Source: Thalassospiraceae bacterium (GTDB taxonomy: Bacteria; Pseudomonadota; Alphaproteobacteria; Rhodospirillales; Magnetovibrionaceae). From it: a DNA stretch of 6,929 bases. The notes beneath the pieces were generated by a model, which ran no database searches, was not told the DNA's origin, and saw only the letters and a program-made list of their open reading frames with translations. A program made the position numbers and the translations under genes. The stretch is taken from NCBI GenBank assembly GCA_030637205.1, contig DAOVVL010000104.1, positions 1-6,929 on the forward strand. Direction: 5' to 3'. Shown here in pieces: positions 1-6,197 of this stretch (its first letter is position 1; every line of letters starts with the position of its first letter).

Positions 1-89
1 AGCCGAAGTCAGAGCCGAAAACGAAACCAGCATCCGATGCTGTAAAAGATGGCCCCAAGCGCAAGGGCTGGTGGAATTTAGCTAAATAA
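1..89 (+). CDS. rne: Ribonuclease E, C-terminal end (partial)
   Basis: Only the last 28 codons are present (reading frame begins at base 3, TAA at 87-89). The peptide is rich in Lys, Pro and Glu and ends in KRKGWWNLAK. A basic, disordered tail closing with a GWW motif is typical of alphaproteobacterial RNase E. In Caulobacter the GWW tip docks polynucleotide phosphorylase into the RNA degradosome. Here the GWW codons are at 66-74. The low-complexity charged composition just before it fits the unstructured scaffold half of RNase E. The gene converges on the aminotransferase gene, with a hairpin terminator between them. The catalytic domain lies outside the window, so the call rests on the tail motif alone. 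Any other protein with a Lys/Pro-rich tail is possible but less likely. Confidence 0.72.
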   Translation, partial: PKSEPKTKPASDAVKDGPKRKGWWNLAK

Positions 90-115
90 GTGCAGCTTCA
101 AAGATGACTGATTTT

Positions 116-147
116 AAAGCCCGGCTGAAAAGTCGGGCTTTAATTTT
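116..147. terminator. Bidirectional intrinsic terminator between rne and the aminotransferase gene
   Basis: Bases 116-126 pair with 131-141 to give an 11-bp stem (one G-T wobble, 124-133) capped by a GAAA tetraloop at 127-130. The stem has a GC-rich core (GCCCG/CGGGC) with AAA/TTT flanks. On the plus strand it runs into TTTAATTTT (139-147), and on the minus strand into TTTAAAAT. It sits 26 bp after the rne stop and 11 bp beyond the stop of the minus-strand aminotransferase gene, so it can end transcription from both sides. The plus-strand U-tract is the better one. Confidence 0.85.
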
Positions 148-152
148 GGCTC

Positions 153-1310
153 TTACTTTTGATTTTTACGCCATTCAATCAGGCGGGCCGCCGCTTCGGC
201 CATATGCTCAGTTGAGCCGGCAAATGAAAAGCGCAGGGTATGATTTCCGCGACCGGGATCAAAATCGATTCCCGGGGTAACGGCAACGCCGGTTTCTTTG
301 AGAATCTGGCGGCAAAATGCAAGGCTGTCATCGGTCATGTGCGACACATCGGCATAAATATAAAATGCGCCCTGTGCATGGCTCAACTTGTCAAACCCCG
401 CCTTGGGTAATTCCTTAAGCAACAAATCACGATTGGCTTTGTAACGCTGGACGTTGGCATCAAGCTCAGGCGCGCAATCAAACGCCGCCACCGCAGCCAG
501 CTGCGAAAGGGTTGGCGGTGAGATGAACAGGTTCTGCGCCAGGCACTGGATCGAAGCCAGCAACGACGGGGGAAAGACAAGCCAGCCCAAACGCCACCCG
601 GTCATCGAATAATATTTGGAAAAACTGTTCACGATCAGGCATTCGGGATCATACGCAGCCATGGTTTGCGCGGGCGCATCAAACGTCACGCCGTGATAAA
701 TCTCATCTGAAATCACGCGCACGCCACGTTCCTTGCAATACGTTGCCAGCCGTTCAAGCCCGTGGGGCGAAATCATGGTGCCGGTCGGGTTTGACGGGCT
801 TGCGATAATCAAGCCATCGAGTTTTCCATCGATCTGTTCCAACAGCTCCACCGTCGGCTGGAAATCGCTTTCGGGTCCGGTTTCAATGTTGACCACTTCA
901 ACATCCAGGGCACCCAGAATATTGCGATACGCCGGATAGCCGGGGCTGGCCAGTGCGACCCGGTCCCCGGCATCAAACGCCGCCAGAAACGACAGAATAA
1001 ATCCGCCCGATGATCCGGTGGTCACCGCGATGTGATCGCTGTTGAGCTCAACGCCATACGCCGCTTGGTAGTGTTCAACGATGCGTGCGCGCAACTCGGG
1101 CACGCCAAACGCATCGGTATAACCGATCAGGTTTGATTTCAGCGCCTGTGCCGCCGCATCCAGCACGGCCCCGGGTGCCGGGGTCGATGGCTGGCCCACC
1201 TCCATGTGCAGGATATTTTCGCCTTCACGCTCGGCACGGTTGGCGGCGCGCATGACATCCATCACGATGAACGGATCAATGGCGCCACGTTTTGCAATTT
1301 TCAGGCTCAT
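153..1310 (-). CDS. PLP-dependent class I/II aminotransferase
   Basis: This 385-residue cytoplasmic enzyme belongs to the fold-type I aminotransferases (AspC/AlaT-like), which move an amino group between an amino acid and a 2-oxo acid using pyridoxal phosphate. The family marks are clear. EVGQPS lies near residues 37-42, a phosphate-contacting TTGSSGG at 97-103, SPSNPTG at 171-177 (Asn174 contacts the cofactor), SDEIYHG at 201-207 (Asp202 and Tyr205), the Schiff-base lysine Lys232 in SFSKYYSMTGWRLGW, and the substrate-carboxylate Arg360 in TLRFSF. Length and motif spacing are normal, so the enzyme should be active. The ATG is preceded by AAGG-type Shine-Dalgarno candidates (1313-1316 or 1323-1327). 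The gene starts 35 bp after the GGT-like gene on the same strand with no terminator between them, so the two are probably co-transcribed. The substrate cannot be read from the sequence; aspartate, alanine or an aromatic amino acid are all possible. Confidence 0.93.
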   Translation of the reverse strand: MSLKIAKRGAIDPFIVMDVMRAANRAEREGENILHMEVGQPSTPAPGAVLDAAAQALKSNLIGYTDAFGVPELRARIVEHYQAAYGVELNSDHIAVTTGSSGGFILSFLAAFDAGDRVALASPGYPAYRNILGALDVEVVNIETGPESDFQPTVELLEQIDGKLDGLIIASPSNPTGTMISPHGLERLATYCKERGVRVISDEIYHGVTFDAPAQTMAAYDPECLIVNSFSKYYSMTGWRLGWLVFPPSLLASIQCLAQNLFISPPTLSQLAAVAAFDCAPELDANVQRYKANRDLLLKELPKAGFDKLSHAQGAFYIYADVSHMTDDSLAFCRQILKETGVAVTPGIDFDPGRGNHTLRFSFAGSTEHMAEAAARLIEWRKNQK

Positions 1311-1345
1311 AAGCCTTACGTTTCCTTATAGCTCAGCGTCAAAAA

Positions 1346-3109
1346 TTAACGCATCGAACCGGCCGCAAGCCCGGTGCCGCGTGGGTCAACAACCATTTCA
1401 CAGGATTCCGGCTGGCTCTGAATGGGCCCGGCGCAGCGAACCATATTAACCCGGCCAACCGGGGCGGTCTTGGCGGTGCTGTGGCCCAACCGCGCAAGGC
1501 CCGTCATTACATCTGCGCTCATGCCGTCTTCAACATAAGTCACGTCGGGGCTGCCGCCGTGATGAATACGCACGCTCGCCACCGCATCTTTGAGCGAACT
1601 TTTTGCCCAGATTGCGCGCGCACTGACGTTTGCCAGCGCGGTGGGTGCCGCCACGCCGCCGGTGGCGCTGGCGACCAGACGAATTTCCGCAACATTGGGA
1701 TTGCTGATGATCATCGCGCCCAGACCGCTTGGCCCGAAACCGCCTTGACCGGGGGCAGCGGCCAGAAACATGCCCGTACCCTTTGCGATGCGCCCGGTTC
1801 CAAAACGATTGTTCATGCTCACCGCGCACACCACCGCATTGCCCAACAGGTCAACGGCAATAAAGCCGGTCGCCGATGGCGTTTCGGGGCGGGCTTGAGG
1901 TGCCGGGTTAAAAGCCCGCGCAGGGGTGTGGCGGCTGGGTGAGTACGATTTCATCAATGCATCAATGCGCGCCTCTGATACCAGCGATGTCCCCGCGACC
2001 CGGCTGTGGCCACCCGATCCCAACCAAACTGCACGATCGGCAAAGGTGCGAAGACCCGTTTCGGCCAACAGGTGGGCGCGCTCAAGTGTGTTGGCACTAT
2101 CAAAATCGCCATCGTCTTCAAGCATCGCAATCATCTGCGCTGCCGACAACGAGGCTGCGGCCGGGGGCGGTGCAAAGTGCGCAACGTTGTTGCCCAGTTT
2201 AACTTTTACCGGCTCAACCCAGCGGGGTTTGAAGTTGCGCATGGCTTCGATGTTGATGTTCGCGCCCGCCTCACCTGCCGCTTCTACAAAGCGCCGCGCG
2301 AAAGGCCCGACATAAAATTCACCAACACCACGCCCACGGATCATGCCCAACACGGCGGAAAGGTCGATCTGTTCCACCACGTCGCCTTCACCGGGAATGC
2401 TGCCATCGGTATGGGCAAAGATGCGACGAAATTCATGATCGCCCATCAGCGCGCTTTCAAACCCAACAAAATCGTTCACCAGCGAACGCGAAAGCGGATA
2501 GCCGAACCGGGCCAGCGTTTCAGCGTTGCTCACCACCTGTTCCCAACGCAACAGGCCATAACGCGCATGCAGCGTTGCAAATCCGCGCGGGCTTGCCGGA
2601 ATGGCCGCCGGGCGCGAACCGGCTTGGGCAACACCTTGCGCATTTGCAGTGGCGTTTAAGGGCGCCTGGGCGGTGAAATCCAGCGCGCGAACCTCGCCGG
2701 TTTCACTTTCGTGAACCAGGCAAACCCCGCCGCCGCCAAGGCCCGCTGCCTGGGGCATGGTTACGGCAAGGGTGAAATACATGGCAGTCGCCGCATCCGC
2801 GGCTGAACCGCCTGCGGAAAGCACTTCACGACCGGCCAAGGCAGCGCGTGGCTCATCGGCCACCGCAGCGCCCAAAAACCCGGAAACATAACCGATAGCG
2901 CCCGGCGTGGTCGTTTCCCCGCCAAAAAGATCACCACTAAATAAGTCACCGCCAAACGTGCTGCTATCGACTGCGCCACACCCAGCCAAAGCCAATGCGG
3001 CAGATACCAATCCACCATAGGCGCCGCGGCGAAGTCCCAGGCGCGGGCTCTGGCAGGCGGGCTTCTTAATGCGATACTTCTGAGAGGTTTTCGATATGAT
3101 GAGATGCAT
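1346..3109 (-). CDS. Gamma-glutamyltransferase-like lipoprotein with altered active-site positions
   Basis: This 587-residue protein belongs to the gamma-glutamyltranspeptidase (Ntn-hydrolase) family, which cleaves itself and then hydrolyses or transfers gamma-glutamyl groups from glutathione and similar compounds. Residues 23-44 form a lipoprotein signal ending in the lipobox LAGC (Cys44), so it should be membrane-anchored in the envelope. The large-subunit region is well kept: GGSAADAATAM at 100-110, then MPQAAGLGGGGVC at 118-130. The processing region PSATGFIAVD (411-420) is followed by GNAVV and NNRFGTGR, and SATGG (481-485) and VVDPRGTG close the domain. Against E. coli GGT the nucleophile region TTH reads A413-T414-G415, substrate-binding Arg114 aligns with Thr146, and the Ser-Ser pair is replaced by GLG. 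The open frame runs further upstream, but 3109 is the first start that gives a sensible signal peptide. It overlaps the divergent M48 gene by 14 bp. A changed substrate is likely; loss of activity is possible. Confidence 0.85.
   Translation of the reverse strand: MHLIISKTSQKYRIKKPACQSPRLGLRRGAYGGLVSAALALAGCGAVDSSTFGGDLFSGDLFGGETTTPGAIGYVSGFLGAAVADEPRAALAGREVLSAGGSAADAATAMYFTLAVTMPQAAGLGGGGVCLVHESETGEVRALDFTAQAPLNATANAQGVAQAGSRPAAIPASPRGFATLHARYGLLRWEQVVSNAETLARFGYPLSRSLVNDFVGFESALMGDHEFRRIFAHTDGSIPGEGDVVEQIDLSAVLGMIRGRGVGEFYVGPFARRFVEAAGEAGANINIEAMRNFKPRWVEPVKVKLGNNVAHFAPPPAAASLSAAQMIAMLEDDGDFDSANTLERAHLLAETGLRTFADRAVWLGSGGHSRVAGTSLVSEARIDALMKSYSPSRHTPARAFNPAPQARPETPSATGFIAVDLLGNAVVCAVSMNNRFGTGRIAKGTGMFLAAAPGQGGFGPSGLGAMIISNPNVAEIRLVASATGGVAAPTALANVSARAIWAKSSLKDAVASVRIHHGGSPDVTYVEDGMSADVMTGLARLGHSTAKTAPVGRVNMVRCAGPIQSQPESCEMVVDPRGTGLAAGSMR
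3082..3087 (+). promoter_or_regulatory. Shine-Dalgarno site for the M48 protease gene
   Basis: GAGAGG lies 8 bases before the ATG at 3096 and supports this start over the in-frame ATGs at 3108 and 3171; the latter has no clear ribosome-binding sequence. A second ATG directly follows at 3099, so initiation may be shared between the two adjacent codons. The site lies inside the 5' coding end of the divergent GGT-like gene. Confidence 0.6.
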
Positions 3110-4550
3110 GTTTGCTGTACTTACCTTTTTTGACAAATGCGGATTTCGCCGGGCCCTGAAAGTAGCCGGGATGGCCGCCCTGATCCTAATCGCTAGCGGC
3201 CCATTCGGCCAGATTGGAAATTCCGGGCTCTTTTCCGGTTCTGCGTTCGCCCAGATGCGCGCACCGCTACGGTTCATTCGCGACGCCGAAACTGAAAGTA
3301 TCATTCGTTCGCTGGCGAAGCCACTGTTTGCGGCTGCCGGGCTGGACCCGTCATCGGTGCGCATCTTGCTGGTCGACGATGAAAAACTCAATGCCTTCGT
3401 CGCCGGCGGGCAGAACATTTTTCTTCACACCGGCCTGATCATTGAGAGTAATTCACCCGAGGCCCTGCTGGGCGTCATCGCCCATGAAACCGGCCATATT
3501 CAAGGCGGCCATCTGGTGCGCTCGCGCGATGCCATTGACCAGGCAAAAACCATTAGCACCATTTCCGCCATATTAGGGGCAGCCGCCGCCATTGGCACCC
3601 GGCGTACCGATGTCGGCAGCGCAATCATCCTGGGCGGGCAAAGTGCCAGCGCCCGGAGTTTCTTGATGTTTTCGCGCACACAGGAATCGGCCGCCGATCA
3701 AGCGGCGCTGCGCCTGATGTCGTCGGTCAACCTTTCAGCCGAAGGGCTGGCTGACTTTCTCGGTAAACTGGAAGACCAGGAATTGGTATCGCCGCGCTTT
3801 CAGGACCCATACCTCAGAACCCACCCTTTAAGCCGTGAGCGCATCGAAACCATTCGCAATCACGTCGCCACATCCCCGCACACCGGGAAAATGCTTGGCG
3901 ATACGGTCCAGCGTGATTTTCAGCGCATCGTTGGAAAACTTTACGGCTATATCAAGCCTTTCAAACAAGTCATGCGCCAATACCCTGAATCTGACACCAC
4001 CATCGCCGCCAGATATGCCCGCACGATTGCGTACTATCGCAAATCTGACCTCAAACCAGCCCTTGAGGCCATCAATGCGCTGATCCACGACAGCCCCCGC
4101 AATGCGTACTTTTACGAGATGAAGGGCCAGATGCTGTTTGAATTTTCCCGCGCCCGTGAAGCCCTGCCGGCTTATGCGCGCGCGTTCGAGCTGGCCCCCG
4201 ATCAGGCGTTACTGGCGCTGGAACTGGCCCGCGTTGAACTGGAACTCGATGACCCGGCGTTGTTGGAAAGTTCCATTGAGCACTTTCGCGCATCGTTGGC
4301 GCTGGAACCGGAATCTGCTTTTGCATGGCGACAGCTTGGCATCGCGTACGGGCGAAACGGCCAGATGGCCATGAGCGCACTGGCGTTAAGCGAGGAAGCT
4401 TTGCGACAGGGTCGCTACCCCGATGCCCAACGCCTGGCCAAGCGCGCGCAGAAAAAATTTAAACGCGGTTCGCGTGAATACATTCGTGCAGACGACGTGA
4501 TCGCCATCGCCAAAATCAAAACCGAAAGCAAAACCGGAGCCAACAAATGA
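3096..4550 (+). CDS. Periplasmic M48-family metalloprotease with TPR repeats (BepA-like)
   Basis: This 484-residue exported zinc protease resembles E. coli BepA/YfgC, which takes part in outer-membrane protein and lipopolysaccharide-transport assembly and in degrading failed intermediates. The N-terminus has basic residues (R18, R19, K22), a hydrophobic stretch at about 26-37 and a likely signal peptidase site after GSAFA (52/53). The M48 domain covers about 55-260. The zinc motif HETGH is at 130-134 (Glu131 catalytic, His130 and His134 ligands). Glu197 in QESAAD is the expected third ligand, and HPLSRERI at 243-250 is the usual late family motif. From about 300 to the end there are TPR-type helical repeats. 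All catalytic residues are present. The stop overlaps the start of the next gene (ATGA), so translation of the two is probably coupled. Its start region overlaps that of the divergent GGT-like gene, so its promoter must lie within that gene or use the shared segment. Confidence 0.93.
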   Translation: MMRCMFAVLTFFDKCGFRRALKVAGMAALILIASGPFGQIGNSGLFSGSAFAQMRAPLRFIRDAETESIIRSLAKPLFAAAGLDPSSVRILLVDDEKLNAFVAGGQNIFLHTGLIIESNSPEALLGVIAHETGHIQGGHLVRSRDAIDQAKTISTISAILGAAAAIGTRRTDVGSAIILGGQSASARSFLMFSRTQESAADQAALRLMSSVNLSAEGLADFLGKLEDQELVSPRFQDPYLRTHPLSRERIETIRNHVATSPHTGKMLGDTVQRDFQRIVGKLYGYIKPFKQVMRQYPESDTTIAARYARTIAYYRKSDLKPALEAINALIHDSPRNAYFYEMKGQMLFEFSRAREALPAYARAFELAPDQALLALELARVELELDDPALLESSIEHFRASLALEPESAFAWRQLGIAYGRNGQMAMSALALSEEALRQGRYPDAQRLAKRAQKKFKRGSREYIRADDVIAIAKIKTESKTGANK

Positions 4551-5278
4551 AGGCCGGTTCACTGACGCGAACAGTGATGGCGTCTGTGTTGCTCGCCACG
4601 TTGGGCGGATGCGCGCAAGGCCCACGACAAGGCGAACCCATTACCCCCGAAGGTTCGCTTCAGGTCATGGGGCCCGACCTTACCTTTGATCTGGGTGCCA
4701 TGGATCAAGACTGGACCATTGTCGGCGATAGTGACCCCGAACGCATAGGCATCACCGAACGCCGCGGGGTTCCGGCACTGGGGATGACCAGTGGCGATGA
4801 AAGTATGCTGCTGGTGCGCCACATCAACGCCATGGCCCTTGCAACACCTTATTTAAGCTGGGCGTGGAACATGTCTGATCATGGCGTCGGCGTGCATCCG
4901 GTACGCCTGATCGTCGGCTTTCACGGTGGGCGCGCGCCTGAGCCGGACAAAATGCTGGAACTGAAGATCATCGAAGGCGAATTACCTACCCATGACCGGG
5001 CGCTGGCGCTGGTGTGGGGCAGCTCGGCGCTCAATCGCGGCACCTATCGCCTGTCCTCTGATCCCGACCTGGCCAAAGCCCCCCTGTACACGGTGCGCGG
5101 CGGGCGCGAAATGGCCGGTCAATGGTGGCTTGAAACGGTGGATCTGGCGGATCTGTATGCCAAAGCGTGGCCCACCGACACCATGCAAGACACCCAGATT
5201 GTCTTTATCGGCGTTGGCGCAGCGCCCGGAAGCCCCGGCCACCGGGGGCGAATTTCAGGCATCATGCTTTCTAAATAA
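4547..5278 (+). CDS. Lipoprotein of unknown function, DUF3047-like
   Basis: This 243-residue protein has a short lipoprotein signal (basic start, hydrophobic VMASVLLAT, lipobox LGGC with Cys22), so it should be anchored in the envelope. The rest is beta-rich and has no catalytic motif I recognise. Blocks such as YLSWAW (102-107), VRLIVGF (119-125), LALVWG (153-158), GQWWLETVDL (191-200) and a closing GHRGRISGI (231-239) resemble DUF3047 proteins, in which a strand pattern of this kind ends in a Trp-rich block and a final glycine-rich strand. That match is from memory of the family pattern and is tentative. GGAG at 4536-4539 is a good ribosome-binding site 7 bases before the ATG, and the start overlaps the protease stop by 4 bases (ATGA). 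Such tight coupling suggests a role beside the M48 protease, as partner, substrate adaptor or regulator; this is inference. Cys22 is its only cysteine. Confidence 0.85.
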   Translation: MKAGSLTRTVMASVLLATLGGCAQGPRQGEPITPEGSLQVMGPDLTFDLGAMDQDWTIVGDSDPERIGITERRGVPALGMTSGDESMLLVRHINAMALATPYLSWAWNMSDHGVGVHPVRLIVGFHGGRAPEPDKMLELKIIEGELPTHDRALALVWGSSALNRGTYRLSSDPDLAKAPLYTVRGGREMAGQWWLETVDLADLYAKAWPTDTMQDTQIVFIGVGAAPGSPGHRGRISGIMLSK

Positions 5279-5306
5279 GCCTTATTTGCGGCCCAATTCA
5301 GCCCTA

Positions 5307-5330
5307 TAACCTGTCGTGTAACCTGTCGTG
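5307..5330 (+). repeat. Perfect 12-bp tandem direct repeat upstream of the DsbA-like gene
   Basis: TAACCTGTCGTG occurs twice back to back (5307-5318 and 5319-5330) in the 135-bp gap between the lipoprotein stop and the thiol-disulfide gene. The second copy can also pair with downstream ACAGG (5336-5340) through CCTGT (5322-5326), a 5-bp stem with a 9-base loop. Two same-face copies about one helical turn apart could be a regulator site, but chance slippage duplication is equally possible. Apart from this repeat, the gap shows only weak promoter-like matches (TTGTAA at 5353-5358 with CAATAT at 5376-5381). Confidence 0.75.
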
Positions 5331-5402
5331 GCGGTACAGGGATTTCCCGAACTTGTAAGATGCTGCCAAGTTGCGCAATATGCCGGGCAAAATTTAACTT
5401 TT

Positions 5403-5406
5403 GGAA
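5403..5406 (+). promoter_or_regulatory. Shine-Dalgarno site for the DsbA-like gene
   Basis: GGAA lies 7 bases before the ATG at 5414. The in-frame ATG at 5360 has no comparable site and would bury the signal peptide 18 residues inside the protein, so this site helps fix the start at 5414. Confidence 0.55.
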
Positions 5407-5413
5407 AAACTTC

Positions 5414-6175
5414 ATGTCTTTAAAATTACCTACGTTGTTTGTTGTCGCTGCCGGTTTTCTGTTTAGCCCCTTCACGCTCAGCGCCGAGGAAGCATTTAGC
5501 GCCGAACAGAAAAAAGCTATCGAAGCGATCGTTAGTGAATACCTGATAAAAAATCCCGAAGTGGTGGTCGATTCCATTCGCGAATTGCGCCGCCGCGACG
5601 AGATGGAACAGGCCAGCCGCAAACAGACCATCTTGCACACCATGCGCCCGGCACTGGAACGCAACCCCAACGACCCGGTGATCGGCAACCCCGACGGGGA
5701 CGTGACGGTGGTAGAATTTTTCGATTACCGCTGCGGTTTTTGCAAACGTGTCTTCCCCGATATTCAGGCCTTACTCAAAGATGACGGCAACATCCGTTAT
5801 GTTTTGAAAGAATGGCCGATTTTAGGTGATGCATCGGTTTTTGCCAGCCGCGCGGCTCTTGCGGTGTGGCTCGAACAGACCGATCGCTATAACGATTTTC
5901 ACGTTGCCATGATGAAGTCCAAAGGCAGCCTTACTGAAGCACGGGTAGTAAGCCTGGCAGGTGATGTCGGCATTGATACAGCGAAGATGGCAGTTGATAT
6001 GAAAAGCTCCAGGATCGATGAAATCCTCGCGCTCAATAACCAGCTGGCCAGCGGTTTGGGAATTACCGGAACGCCCGGATTTATTTTTGGCGATACCGTC
6101 ATGCCCGGCGCGATAGCCAAGAAAGAGATGGTCGAACAGGTCGCCGCCATGCGCGCCAAGGCAAACGGCGGCTGA
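5414..6175 (+). CDS. Periplasmic DsbA/ScsC-like thiol-disulfide oxidoreductase
   Basis: This 253-residue exported thioredoxin-fold protein makes or reshuffles disulfide bonds in periplasmic proteins. A signal peptide covers residues 1-24 (SLKLP, then a hydrophobic core, cleavage after LSA). Residues about 28-65 (QKKAIEAIVSEYLI, NPEVVVDSI) match the helical N-terminal segment seen in ScsC/Com1-type proteins, which in some members drives oligomerisation. The thioredoxin domain follows, with active site Cys107-Gly-Phe-Cys110 in FFDYRCGFCK and the cis-proline Pro221 in GTPGF. The two active-site cysteines are the only ones in the mature protein. The CGFC dipeptide and the N-terminal segment favour an ScsC-type isomerase or reductase over classical DsbA (CPHC), but oxidase activity cannot be excluded. 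No strong terminator separates it from the upstream M48-lipoprotein pair, so read-through is possible. It converges on the EipB-like gene with 15 bp between stops. Confidence 0.92.
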   Translation: MSLKLPTLFVVAAGFLFSPFTLSAEEAFSAEQKKAIEAIVSEYLIKNPEVVVDSIRELRRRDEMEQASRKQTILHTMRPALERNPNDPVIGNPDGDVTVVEFFDYRCGFCKRVFPDIQALLKDDGNIRYVLKEWPILGDASVFASRAALAVWLEQTDRYNDFHVAMMKSKGSLTEARVVSLAGDVGIDTAKMAVDMKSSRIDEILALNNQLASGLGITGTPGFIFGDTVMPGAIAKKEMVEQVAAMRAKANGG

Positions 6176-6183
6176 GGTTATCG

Positions 6184-6197
6184 CTGTTGATCAACAG
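6184..6197. repeat. 14-bp perfect palindrome at the convergent gene ends
   Basis: CTGTTGATCAACAG reads the same on both strands and spans the stop codon of the EipB-like gene (6191-6193), 8 bp after the DsbA-like stop. As RNA it forms only a 5-bp stem with a GATC loop and lacks a U-tract, so it is at best a weak terminator. It could be a protein-binding site or chance. Confidence 0.5.

Noticed and set aside
1481..2659. Long open frames on the plus strand opposite the GGT-like gene
   Set aside because: They are antisense shadows in GC-rich coding sequence, with no recognisable domains and compositions dominated by Arg, His and Cys. The minus strand carries clear family motifs.
3050..3078. CTGGCA-17-GATACT as a promoter for the M48 gene
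   Set aside because: The expected transcription start near 3085 would cut into the GAGAGG ribosome-binding site, and both hexamers match only 4 of 6.
3130..3135. Perfect TTGACA -35 hexamer on the plus strand
   Set aside because: No -10-like sequence lies 16-18 bases downstream (GC-rich gccctg instead), and it is within the M48 coding region.
3110..3418. Upstream extension of the GGT-like reading frame to an ATG at 3418
   Set aside because: It would place over 100 residues of low-quality sequence before the lipoprotein signal and run antisense through the signal peptide and early domain of the M48 gene.
5232..5287. GC-rich hairpin (5232-5249) and A/T palindrome (5273-5287) as a terminator of the M48-lipoprotein operon
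   Set aside because: The first lies within the lipoprotein gene and has no U-tract. The second gives only about five A-T pairs, too weak to terminate.
5360..5413. N-terminal extension of the DsbA-like protein with a CAIC motif that looks like a second redox site
   Set aside because: The signal peptide begins at 5414 with its own ribosome-binding site. The extension has none, and the CAIC would precede the signal peptide, so it is untranslated leader.
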